From contig NC_084671.1 in NCBI RefSeq assembly GCF_028389875.1, positions 1,372,501-1,436,500 of the forward strand: 64,000 nt of DNA, written 5' to 3'. The notes below the pieces were generated by a model, which was not told the origin of the DNA, did not search any database, and saw nothing but the letters and a program-made list of their open reading frames with translations. The stretch's first letter is position 1; every line of letters begins with the position of its first letter. The stretch is from Rhea pennata. Lineage: Eukaryota; Chordata; Aves; Rheiformes; Rheidae. Made by a program: the position numbers and the translations under genes. Below, piece by piece: positions 46,801-59,800 of this stretch.

Positions 46801-49800
46801 ACAGTAGGGAGAGGAAAGCATTAACAGCTCTATTTTCCAAACATAGTTATCAATGAATACTTCATCGCCTAAGAACAAAGCTGACTGTGCTCCAAAAGTA
46901 GATCTTTACCTAGGCTAGCAGCTGAAATCCGAAGAAAGAACATGTTTGTTCAACAAGTCACACATCCTGAATTGTGGCTCAAGTAATTCACAGCTCAGTT
47001 TGATTTTAAAGACAATAAATTGCTGCTGCAATACTGTGAAGGCCAATGGAGAAAGAAAGGCAATGCTAAGTTGATTGGGAGGAGAAAGGAAAAGCCTAAG
47101 AGCCTGGACTTCCTATGCTGTCAAGGGAAAGTAAACTTGTTTGGAGGACACTCCAGTGCGCCCACGTGAGGAGCCTTCCTCCACTGACTTTGTGAGAAAG
47201 CTGTGTTCTTAAAAGAGGGATCTCAAGTTGGATTTAGTTGCCCAGATCTGGTTGATTAATGACATCTGAGATGCCATAGGGGATCTGAGATATCCTCAAA
47301 AGATTTTCAGATATAGATCAGGACTAATGGGAGACCTAACCACTCTTGAAACAGCAGCTGAAGGCCAAGTGGGACAACCTGAGACATCTCAAATGGTTCC
47401 ACATATCTATGTACAGGCAACAAACAGCCCGAAGCCTAAGTTAGTCTGTAGACCTCTCCTCTTGATTTCTAGTTTTGAAATGTCATGAAGTACAGACCCT
47501 AGAAGGACAAAACAGGTGCTAAAACTCTGCAAGATAGTGTAAGTGTTATAGGGAAGTACAGTTCATACTAGAGTTTGTATCTTATATCTGGAAAAGGTAG
47601 GAGTGCTTTGATGTGAGGTCCCAGAACAAAAAATGACTTTCCTGAGACTGCCAGACAGCACAGTGGTAGAGCCAAGGCAAGTTTTGCTGTGTCCCAGTTC
47701 AGTGCCACTTCCACTGGGCCATGCTATCTTCCTAAACAGAAATCTGAATTAATCTGAATAAAGCTCTAATGAATTTGCATTCCTAATTACTTTGATAGAA
47801 TCCAGGCTCTGGCTCGTAAGTTTTATTTTTAGAATGTCTCCAGTAAGGATCCCATCGTTTCTTTTCACAGACAATGTATTTTCTGTTTATTTTAAAACAG
47901 AAGCTCTCCTAAAAATTAGTTGAAGTAAAATTAATTGCTGCTATGATTTGCCTTTTGAAAGGCTGACTGCAGTAAATATAGAGTAGGATATGACAGAAAT
48001 AGACAAGTTCACCTCAAATGACTTGTAAACTAATACTTGTCACTGGGCTTCCCAGTCTAGATGGATCTTTACTTGGAGCAAATTAATATAGAAGGAGCAA
48101 CAGAGATATCCAAGACAAAAATACCTGCATCTACATACCAGAACTTTTGTACTCAGTTGTCTATGGTTGAGGTAAATTAATTCAACAGAAAGATCTTTAA
48201 TATTCTGCAAATAATACATATGGCAACTTTTAGTGACCCCTTGTATGGAGGCAGCACAGATAGAAGCTGAGAAGGTGCTTTGCTTTAAGATCTGCTGGGG
48301 GCCATCCTGTACCTGTTAGAGATGAGAGGAGGCTTTGGCTTACTACAGTGTGCACCAGCTGCTTGCTCATGGTCATCTTAGGTACCAGGCAAGTTTAAGA
48401 ATACTTTCGCCATATGCCTATAACCATAAGCATATTTGGAACTGATTCTTCTTACCTTTTCACCCATAGATCTCATTCTCATACATATGTTTTGAAGACA
48501 ATAAGGGATTGTGTTCACTCAGCTTTATATTTAGATCTGCTTTGTTTATCTGAAGGTTTAAACGATGATAAGGCAGGATGCTGAGAAAAAGAAAAAATAT
48601 TTTCTTTCCTTCAACTAAGGTAGATAAACAGACTTGATGACTCAGATGAGTGCATAGTTTTCCTTATTACTGGACTTCGTAAGAGTCATTTGCCATGAGC
48701 TCCAGTTCCTCTGTCCTGCAAAACCGAAGATGTTTTACCACTACTTATGCTGAAATTATTATAAACAATCTAAATTTTTATGTAAATATTTGTAGTTTCA
48801 AATCTACTATATCTAGTCTTCTTCATAGATAGAACAGCTGATTTTACAAGAAATATTTCCTTCTAATGTGGAAATAGACTTGCCTAGCAGGATCTGCTGA
48901 TATGCCTGGCCTTCACCAAACTTTTTCCTTCCTTCTGGCCACCTGTCTCAGTCCTACAATGATCTTTGAAAAGTAACTGGGAAAACAGGTATATCTGTTG
49001 TAGTTGGTATGTCTCTTATTTTTAGATAGATTTATAGAACAAATACTGACTTAATGATCCCTTTCTACTTCTGTGCATTTGATTTCACAACACAGTGTGA
49101 GAGGGTTATGGTAATTCACAATAAATTATTTGCACTTTCAGGTAAAAAAGTGTGCAGACCTAAAATTTGCCTGTTAGTTTTAATCATTTGCATGAAGGAA
49201 CATTTGGGATGTGTGCAAAAATCTACGTTAGAGGAATATTTAAGCTGTGCAGTCATGCACTTTGAAGTTAATAAACACCAACACTTTGGCTACCCAGGCA
49301 AATGAATTCTGGCTCTTGCATTTTTTTCTTGTGCGTTTTCCGCAAGTAGCACCATGAAAGTGGGCAACAATTCATCAACTAATTGATGGCTAAGGTTAAG
49401 GTCTATGTGTACAACTACATCCATACAGCAGAGGGGCATATGGAGAAGCCAGCCGAGGTTTCAAAAGCATGAAAAAGCACTGAGGCAACCACTTTACTCC
49501 TAGCTTTAGAGATCGCTCCACCCCTGCATCTTTGTTATACAGTTATTGATCAGTCCTCGGTAATAAGGGTTTTGTCAACAGGAGTGCAATTAAAGTAGCA
49601 GCAGTGTTTGAAGAACTGTCATCTCCTGCTTTAGAAGGGTGTTACTCTGCAACCTACATATCACTCTTTAAAAAACATGTCTTTTGCAGGAGCTGCTTGG
49701 CTTTTGCACAGGTCTATGTACCTGCCAAAACTTTCTAGTTATGAACCTTTGAAAATGATCTGTTTTGGTTTTGACTGACAGGCTAATTAAATTAGTAACT

Positions 49801-52800
49801 GGCTGTAGAAAGCTGTTATTGCAGAACACAGAAGAGGTCTTTTGGGCAACCAGTGGTGGGTTCAGAAATCTGAATCTGATTTCAGATATCTGGGGAGTCT
49901 GATAGAGGTCTCTCCATCACCTTGCCACTAGGAAGTGGCCACTCTTTGAACAGGAGATGACCTACTGACATTCATTCTCATTTTTGTAACAGCTGCAAAA
50001 TTAGGCCTTGCCATTTTCACCAGACTCAATGAACTTTATTTTATGCGAGTACTGCCACCAGAAGACCCTACCCTTGGAAAAAAGGTTTTAGTTTATTTGC
50101 AGGCCTAATACTAGCAGGCTTTCAGCCAAACAGAAGGCATTGTAAAGTTAAACTGAAACAGTACTTTTGTTTACAAGGGAAATATCACGATTGACTGATT
50201 TGTTTGAAAAATAGCACAAGTCTGTAAAGAATGTTCTCCATTTCAGCCTAGAATGTAATAGCTTTATTGGAAGGTCTCTAAATTGCACTGCTTTTGTAAC
50301 CCCTATTCCATTAAGTGGCATTAGGCACAGTGTGCAAGGTTGCCTTGCTCAATGTGATATCGATCGTGTTTGTAGCATTGTCTGTTCTCTCGTAAGAAGA
50401 ACACCGATAGCCGTCAATGGGAGCTTTTTGCTGGATTGATTCCTGTAAGAGTCTGTGACAAACAGTGTCTGCGGTACAGCTCTACAAGGCCTTAGCACTT
50501 ATCCTTATTATTCTCCCAGAGCCTGGTATTTTTTCTTTTCTCTACGTGTGTGTGTGCACGCATACTTGTACCTAGCATTCAAAAAAACTATCTAAGCAAC
50601 AGATTTGGAAGCTCTTATTTATTATCTGAACAAGACAGAAACAGCAGCAGCCATAAAGAGCTAGCTTCCTCGTATTAGTGTGCCAACATGAGGGAAATGT
50701 TACAAGATCTTGCCTACATTCAGCCTTGCCCTCCTGGGCGAATGTTTCTCTTCTCAGTGTTTCTGCTACTGCTGCAATTCGACAGAGGGCCAACCTCAGT
50801 TTTACCGTAAGCAGACTGTCAGCAGGCCTCTTAAGCCTTGCATCACTTTGTCCTACTTTGAGTAAAGCTAGGAGATAGTGGTTAAATGCTACACTGACTT
50901 TCCAACCAATAGAACAGCACTTGCAAGAAGAAACTGGACTTTATATCACAGTAAAGGCTAGATATACAGATATAGTAGTATAAGCTGGGGAAATACCTCA
51001 GGCTTCTGTGCTGCACTTGGCATTTACTGGAATGTTTACAACTAACCTGGGGTGAGAAAGATCCTGTATCACTGCTAAAAAAACCCTTCAAACTGCAAAC
51101 ACATAGAGACACAATGCTGCTCCTCCTACGTGAAATCATTTAAACAGTCTCCCTCTCTTTCTCTTTGCAAGGTTCTGTATAGGGAGTCCCTTGAAAGGGT
51201 TTGCCTGAGGCAGGCAGGAGATGATGTAGCAAGTCGAAGAAAAAATCCGTAAGTCTGTAATACAACACAAGCCTAGCAGATTTCTTTTGCCTGAAGGCAC
51301 CTAACTAGAGGCAAAAAAATACATGATATATTTGCACCCAATCTGTCTAGAAAAGGAAAAAACACCTCTATTGTGTAAGTCATTAAAGGTATCTTTCATC
51401 AACAAGGCTGTTTCATTCTCCTTTCATGCCACTTTTATTCCAGAAAAATCAATTTGATGGAATTACTCTTTACTCTCAGAACTGACAATGAGCAGACAAT
51501 CAGCTATGGTATTTTCCAACGTAACACCTTCTTCCAAATAGCACATAGCTTCAACAGAAAGTTAAAGGCCTCATATATGTATTCTGGCATCCTATTCTGT
51601 GAAAAGCTAAATCAAAGTGATTACTTTGATTCTTACTGCTGTTAAAATGGGCATCCTTTTGCAAGTATCACAGGTTGCTGAAAGACTGAAAAAAAGAAAG
51701 TAACGTAGGAAGAGATTTTTTACTGTTTAATCACTTCAGGCTAGTGAGTGTTGCAGGCCAGCTGGCACGTGCTGTCAAAGAACATTAAAACATGTTCAGT
51801 CCTGTTATAAGTTACTTTCCTCTGGAAGTACTGGAGGGGCTGTTGGCATCAAACATGTGAAATACCAATAGTTCTTCTAAGGAAAGTTTTGGGCAGAATG
51901 TGAAAAAGCTCTGCTTCATATAATGAGCTATTTACCTGACTAAAAACTGCCATGGCTGCATTTCAGGTACTTTGAATCAGATTCACTGTTTACTAACTTA
52001 TTTACAAAATTCTGTAAAATGCCTTTTTGATTTTGATAAAGTTTGACTTCCTAAAGATAACCTAGCCACAATTTTTTTTCTGACCTTCAAACTTCCAAAT
52101 GGTAAACCAAATTTATAACCTGAGGTAGTAAACACACAACACTCAGAGAGTATTGTGCTTTTTAACACTACTACAGTTTCACACCTCTACCTGCTGATAC
52201 ACATTCAGAACAAGGTCAGACAGCCTGTAACTCTCACCCTTTGCAGCTGTAAGACACACAATGTGTTGAGAGGTTGGAATTGAGGACCATCACTACAGTA
52301 ACTGAAGGACTGTGTGCATAAAATTGGTATGCATTTATCTCACTGTGTATATCAGACAACTATTTAAGGCTAGCAAGGAAAAAGTAATTGTAATAAAGAT
52401 TTGGTTGCCTGGGTTACCGGAAGGGTTTATATTTTGATCCACAAAATCTTCAATACTGGACAATTTCAATTCAGCTGAAATTAATTATCTTTTGTCATGA
52501 TGGTTCACAAACTTTTACCCAAATACACAGATTTTTCACATTTGAATTCTGAAACACAGTGCAGCCAAATGGCTCAGTCATATTAAGAACAGCAGTTACT
52601 ATCTCCAGCTGTACCTGACATAACACTGAGAGGAGACCAGCAGTTCTAGTTCCCCATTCAGTTTTCACTGGAGATGGGAAGTCTTTTACTGGCTCTTATC
52701 TAGCAGTGCAACCATCTTCCAACAAGATAGAAACCATACCACAAAATTCACACATTTCAGCAAACCTTTGATCTTATAGGTTTCTTGGAGCATTAGGAAG

Positions 52801-53789
52801 TGGCATGCACACTGGGGCAATCTGCCCAGTATCTACTGCGTAAGTTTGGAGTTAGAAAAAAACATGAAATGTAAGAATTGACGTTTCTTTGTAACTGAGA
52901 GAATGCCATATATAACTCCCATCTCTAAGTTCCTCCTGCTGCAGAAGCAGAGCTGGGAGGAACTGTAGAAGACGGCTTCGCAGGACAGAAGTACAAATGG
53001 GCAGATTTTCACGCATGATATGTAGTTCAGCCTCTTGCCTTCCATTAGTGCTAATGGGAAAAACACTATGTCCCTACTCTGAGGATGCAGCCTAAGAGGA
53101 TATTTTTTGCCTTGTAAACACTGTGATTTAGTACACAACACCACATCTGGTATTCCCACCTCGGTCCCCATTTTATCAGCATAGTCATTGCCACGTGCTA
53201 GCTTTGCAGCACAGAAGTCTTTATGGAAGCTTGTTTTTGTGCTCATTTTTCACAAGCTGAAACAGAGGCAAAAGTTTAAGGTCTAAGCCTTAGGTCAAAG
53301 GGCTTAGTAAATCTGCTGGAAAGTGTGAAAGAAGGATCAGGGAAAAAATGGACATGGCAAGGTAGGAAGGAGCTTGAGGAGAGCTCAGGCTTTGGTTATG
53401 GAAATAGAAGAAAACTAGAAGAAAGGCCAAACACAAGCCAAGAAAACTGCTGTATTTCTTTAGAATTGTGATAGGGTGGAGTAAAAAGCATTTAAATAAG
53501 GAATTCAAGGATATATTTACTGCAAAAGGTTAAGAAAGTGGCTGCTTCCTCCCCTGCCTTATTAGCACTTCCTTTTAGTATATGTGTTCTCATACTGTGC
53601 AGAAGGGCTCTGCCAGTCCCCAGCTCCCCTTCCTCCCAACCACATCACAGCTCCAGCTCTTCTTCCAAAGGAGTTCTGAAGCTTGGACAGGGATATTGAC
53701 AAAGCAGCCTGCCTTCAGGCTCAGCCTTGTAGCACATCTAATTGTACATCTTCTTCCTACTCCACCTCACGGACTGTCAGCTGATATGA

Positions 53790-53826
<37 letters not shown>

Positions 53827-56800
53827 AATAAGCAAAAAAGCCATCACTAACAGTTTTTTGTTCAGAGCTGGGCCCCTTACAGAAAGCAAAGTGAAAGCTG
53901 TTTCTGGGAGCACACTCTAAACAGGCAACTGGGAGGTAAAGGATCCACTGTCATCCAGAGCCCTATCAAGTTTTAGGTTAGCTATTACAGGTAGGCTATT
54001 ACAACTGTGCTGCAATTAGAGAAGGCAACTAGTAGCAGCTCCTAGCACAGTTTTTTTCCCCAAACATTCTGTAAAAAGACTTGGGCAGAAAAAAAATTTA
54101 AAAACACAGATGACTACTTGCAAATATTATTTGTAAAGATTCGTTCCTCTGAGAAGAGGTATTCTGTTGAAACTTCCAAAACTGCTTACAGATTTAGATG
54201 CAAAACTCTAGTAATATCAGTGGATACTATACACCTGTATCCTACTAACAGATGTGAAAATTTTCCATGTTCTTGTTTGTATGTAACTATGGTGTAAATT
54301 GAGTAAAATATGTAACTAAGATGTAAAGTGAATAAAATTCTAGTAAGTCAAACAAACCAGGAAGTTCATCATCCAGCTGCTCCTCCCTCAAAAAATGGCC
54401 ATGGCCTTGACTTAAAAAATGGAAATACATTATGTCTTTTTGTAAAAGGGAGAATGGATTTACAAAAATGGTCTCTAAAACTAAGAAATGGAAGAAAGTG
54501 TCTTTTCTCACTTTTCTGTCATACACTTTCATTTCTTACTGTTTTTTTCTTTCCACTCAGAAAATGGTGCAGCAGCAGTATCTAAGTAGTAGATAAAGAG
54601 CTGAAATTTGAAAAAAACTGTGAGAATAGATATAATGCTAATTATCTGTTTTCAATGGGACTGTTCCAGAGGAACATCACTTCATGTTGTCAAAAGGCTA
54701 ATATTTTGCACACGCAAGGTAGTTTCCTGAATGCACCTCAGACATGGTAGTGTTTCTGAGTTGTATATTTCTTTAAAGCTTTTTCAAAGAATAGGGATTT
54801 CACATGCCTTTCTGCACCTTACACAAGCCAACATGGAGGATGTATACTGGAAAAATAGTCCCAACAAAAAGGGAATCAGTAGTGACAGCAGCACAAAGCT
54901 GTAAAACTATAGAAGCTGGCCATGGAACTCAAACCATTACATAAAGTCCTAACATAACGTCAATTAATTTCTTTGAAAGAGAACTAGATTACAGATACAG
55001 ACACAGAATACTGTATCTAAGACCTGCAAAAAGTACAAATATGCAAGGATCAATTCTCAGTGAGAGCTGCAGGGTCCATGAGCAGGCAAAGGACCAAGTA
55101 ATTTCCATGACAGTAAGGCAATTCTTTTTGACAGCAGCCTATAAAGACTGCAGAGAACTTTAATACACTGCCAGTGAAGGCAGAGCTCGTAACAGATGTA
55201 CTGTGAAATAATCAGCCTTTTGTTGTTAAGTAGAAGGGAAAAGACAGTCTGCAGGTATGGATTGTTTCTGGAAATGAAAACAGATGGCTTCATATACTGC
55301 TCTTCTGCAGTAACATTTTTTTCTTGGTCTGTTAAAAGCTTGCACAGTAGCAGTTGTATAGTCAATAGAACTGGCTGACAGCACAAGACTAGGTGAGGAA
55401 CTGGAATGATAAAATTAGTGACTGGTATGTAAATAAAGATTAAATAATGATAAACAGCAAATTAGGGAATCTTCAGAAAAGGAGGCTAAAAAGAGAAGAC
55501 TGGATCATTCTTGAACTGTGTTGCATTTTGACCAGCACTATTTAAGTGGTTCTGGAGAGTTGCTGTCGGCACAGTGGACATGCAACTATTTCACTCCAAA
55601 CATGTGACTGCATGTTCTTCTCTTTCCCTTCTTGCTTTTCTTTGTTTTTACCCTAGCAGTGAATAAGTAGAGGTAAAAACCTAGCAAGACTAAAATCTCT
55701 GCACCAGTTTTGTGGTAACACAACTTGTGAGGCAAAGGTTGAATGGTGTTAGCTGTACAGCCCTTTCAGGAAGCAATACACAGATCAAACTCCAAGAGCA
55801 TGGAAAACTGTTGCACGGCATCTCTTGAGTAAGATCATCACTTTAATGTTACCAGATTAATGTATTTTTATCTCCAGATCATTATGGCTACATATAAAAA
55901 TAGTATAACTGACTGACTAGCTTAATATAAATAAACTAGCATGCATTTAAACAATATTAATTCTGTAAATCAGTGCTTAATATGACATTGTAAACTCTCC
56001 TTCTACATTGAAGCCATTTTTATAGGATTCCTGGTATGATATGAATGAAGCCTGATTCTGATAATCCTTAAACTAGTTTTATACACTGTTGGAACAGTTT
56101 CAGGTCGTCTTAGCACAGATTCAAGTCCAATTAACTATGAGATAACAATTTCAAAACAGTCTACTACAGGGCACGCTGAGGTAACTGAGAACAAGCCTCA
56201 TCCATTCCATCGCTGCCCACTGATGTGTCTATACAGTTACAAGACTAGAGCTGGTTTACAGTTTGTTGGATAGGAAAGCAGGGGTAAATGTATAGATACA
56301 GCCATGAAGTCCTTCAAATGTTCTGAAAATGAGACAAGTGGATTTTAAAAATTTCATTGTTATGAACTCTAGAATTTGAGATTTCTCAGAAAAATTTGAG
56401 GTTTCTCAGAAACACTTAGGGCAATTATTCTTTCACAAAACTAAGTTCCTTCAAGACTGCTTTTATTTGGACACTACAACTCTCTCTTCATCCTCTTCTC
56501 CTGCAAATTGTCTATGAGAAGGATTAATAAAAAGGCATGAGTGAATAGGCTTTTAGAAAGTTGATGACGCTGATGACAGCCAGCTCCATTTTTGCTGATC
56601 CGGACAATATAGTTAGATGTCATAGCCAGCACATGGCAAAGACTGAAGTAGTTACTTGGTGCTTCATCTGTTGACAAAATCAATGATGATACACTGATGG
56701 AAGCAACATCGTAACACTGTAAAAGTTTTATTTGTCCTGCTAATAAGAAATATTTGTCCTTAGTGGAAAATCTGGTGCCTGGCTAGCTATTGTTCAGAGA

Positions 56801-59800
56801 TCAGGATTAGATTATTTCAGCCTTTGGCCCTGACCAAAATGTTCTGCATTTTACTTTGCTTTACAAGCAGTTTTGGTTCCAAATGAGACAACCTGCCTGC
56901 TACAGCAATATACATTCTACTACTCATTCAGTAGCAGCAGCTCTCATATTGAGTTCTTATAATACCTGTAATCAGCCAGAAGTTTGCTGTTGTTCTCCCA
57001 AAGTCTAATCTCAGTCACCATGGTGTTCTCTAGCTTTGATTACTGCAATGCTCTCCATGATTACTGCAGAATGGCAAATTGTTAGGTTATGTGAGTAAAG
57101 GCTCATCTCCCCAAACACAATGTAGCACAGAAGAATGACAACAGGAGGAGGAACCTCAATAATCCAATTTGAGAAACAAAGCCCACTGCTCCCAGGGCTA
57201 TCAGAGGAGAGTCATCAGCCCATTCTCCAGGCCTGAAACCTGTCAAGATGAGCCTGACAGAGAGGCTCTCCAAATCACCTTACAGACTATAGGTGGTTAC
57301 AGCCTTCAGGCATACAGCAGTCATTATGGGATACAGGGGAAGTCCGTATGGGGATTGTACAAGACTTATTACAGGAAGTTTAGGGGAAAGATCAAAGGTG
57401 GAGAGAGGGCAGGATCAAGCTAGTTTGAACTAGAGCTGACAAAGAATTTCAATATAAGAAAAAATGTATTCAAATTTTTTATAAGATAACTCACTGTCCG
57501 TTTTCAATACTATCTATAGAGGAACTGACATTCTGTTTTTCTTAGTAACTTCTCATGCCAAGCAACCACGCCCTTTGCTATGTGGAAACTCAGCATGTGA
57601 GGACACACTTACCACACCACTTGCAGCTTACAATTTTACAGAAACTTACAGAATTACAATTTCTGCTTCTTGAACAGCAAGCTGGAAGTACTCTAACAAG
57701 AACATCTATGTTTATTTCTGTGATCAAAAGTTTATAGTCTGAAACTACTGAAAGTCAGGAAGTTGCATCCCATTAGGATAATCACCCATTTCTTGATAAT
57801 ATTTGTTATTTTTTCCTCAACTAGTTAGTTTAATTGGCAAATTAAGCAGAGGTACACAGAAAAAGGTGACTTTAACAGAGGCAACTATGGGGAAAGATGA
57901 GGAGAAAATGACTTTTCTTAGATACCTAGGGATCTCCAGATAAGCTAAACAAAGGGGGTGGCTTCCAACTTACTTATTGTTTGGTCCAAATTGATCTTTC
58001 ATCCAACATACATCCATGAAATGCATAAAAATTCTTTTCACAACACTTGCAGACTTTCAGATTCTGTCCCTTTTCACCAGGAAAGCAAATGTCAGTACTG
58101 TGAAGCTCTAGAAGCTCATGCTGAATGTCAGAAACAATGAGATCTGCAGCTCAGAAGCCTTGAACTTTTAGACCATAAAAGCCTTAATGCCTGGCAAGTG
58201 CACAGTGTGTTATAACTTGGAAAATGTCAGAACAGGACAAATTAGGATTCCTTGTAATGGAATGTCCAAAAGCGACATATAAAGCCCCAGGGCAAATAAA
58301 GCCAGCCACAGGCAGTCATTGCCAACTACTTCACAAAAAGATGCTGTTATCCGCTGTAATGGAAGTCACAGGTCTAGCAATTTGAAACAGCAGCTGTGGG
58401 AGATGGGAGAAGGCATTCTTGTTTAAAAACAAAGAATGTCTGGAAACCGCTGCAAGGAAAGTCATAGATAATGATGAGCCTAGCAACATATTGATCTTGT
58501 TAACTAAATTTCACATGACACTCAAGAAGGTAACAAGAACTAGTAGATTAAAAACAGGTTCAGTCATCATCTACTTTTGCCCCTGGACACAGTATCTCAC
58601 CAACACATACCATAAGAGAGTAAACATTTGCTTTTCAATGAAAGGAATGATCAATCCAATATGAAATATAAAGCCAAAATTCCTATTTTGACTCATTTTA
58701 TAAACTTGTGTATATCAAACAGGAGATCACTTTATTTAAACGTAAAATAAATTTCAGTCATTTTACCTACGAATGTGTGAAGATCCAGAACAAACTGATC
58801 TAACTTTGAAGATAGCCCTCTTTGGAGCAGGAGGTTGGACTAGGGAACCTCCATAGGACTCTTCCAACCTAAATTCTTTTGTGACTCCTGTCTTGTGGGC
58901 TTCACACAGGCTCCAGCCCCACTCCCACTGAATGCAATACTAAATTTCTACCAAATTCCACAGCATACACTGAAGCCCTCAGATTTTAGTTAATATTCAG
59001 CCAGGTAGACAGATAGGCTTTGGTTTCTGCCTTCCTCCTGCCCCAAATTCCTTTCTTATGCATCACCTTGGGGTTGTAGTGGGGAGGAAGGGCTGATATT
59101 CTAGGTACTAGTAGCTGTAAGAATTCAAATAAACAAGTAGAGACTGTATCCAATGTGGAGTTTACTAATTGGACACTAGAGAGATTAACAGAAGCCACAG
59201 TTCTGCAGAAAATGCTACAAAACATGACAGTGTTTCATCTACCCCATTCAGCACTGGATCCTGAAAGAAGAGTTTTCTTAATCTAGGCAAGAGTGAGTCT
59301 TTCCCTTCTTTTTAAATCTTAAAAGTCAGCTTGCTTAATCTAAGTTTCCCCTTCCAAGAATAGTCAGGATAGTCTGGGAAAAACTAAACCATCCAGGAAA
59401 AACACTGACAATCTTCCATTCTGCTTGAACAGGGTATAAACATGCAACTACTTCACCTGGAAATGTGTTTCTCAGGTTTACAGAGCCCTCCACTTATTTT
59501 AATGGAAATATTTAAACCCCTTTGACAGGCAATGGGTATTTTCATTTGTATGACCACTGGAGGACAGTGGGAGACTAACTGCTTCCACAGCATAGCAACC
59601 GATGCAGGAAACATAGCATTCCCCAAATGTTAACCATCTTACTGAGCATTTGAGTTCTTGATTTTGGCAATTGTTTTGTTCATTCCTCTCAAAACAGAGG
59701 CACACTCTTGTTTCTTCTCAGTCTCACAGTCCTAGAGAAAATTGAAGAGATGGTTTTCCTATGGCCAACTATGATCTGTCCAAATATAGCAGAAGAAAAG

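Noticed and set aside
52833-53246. 137-codon minus-strand frame in the GPR149 intron
   Set aside because: No homology that I can see and not in phase with GPR149 exons.
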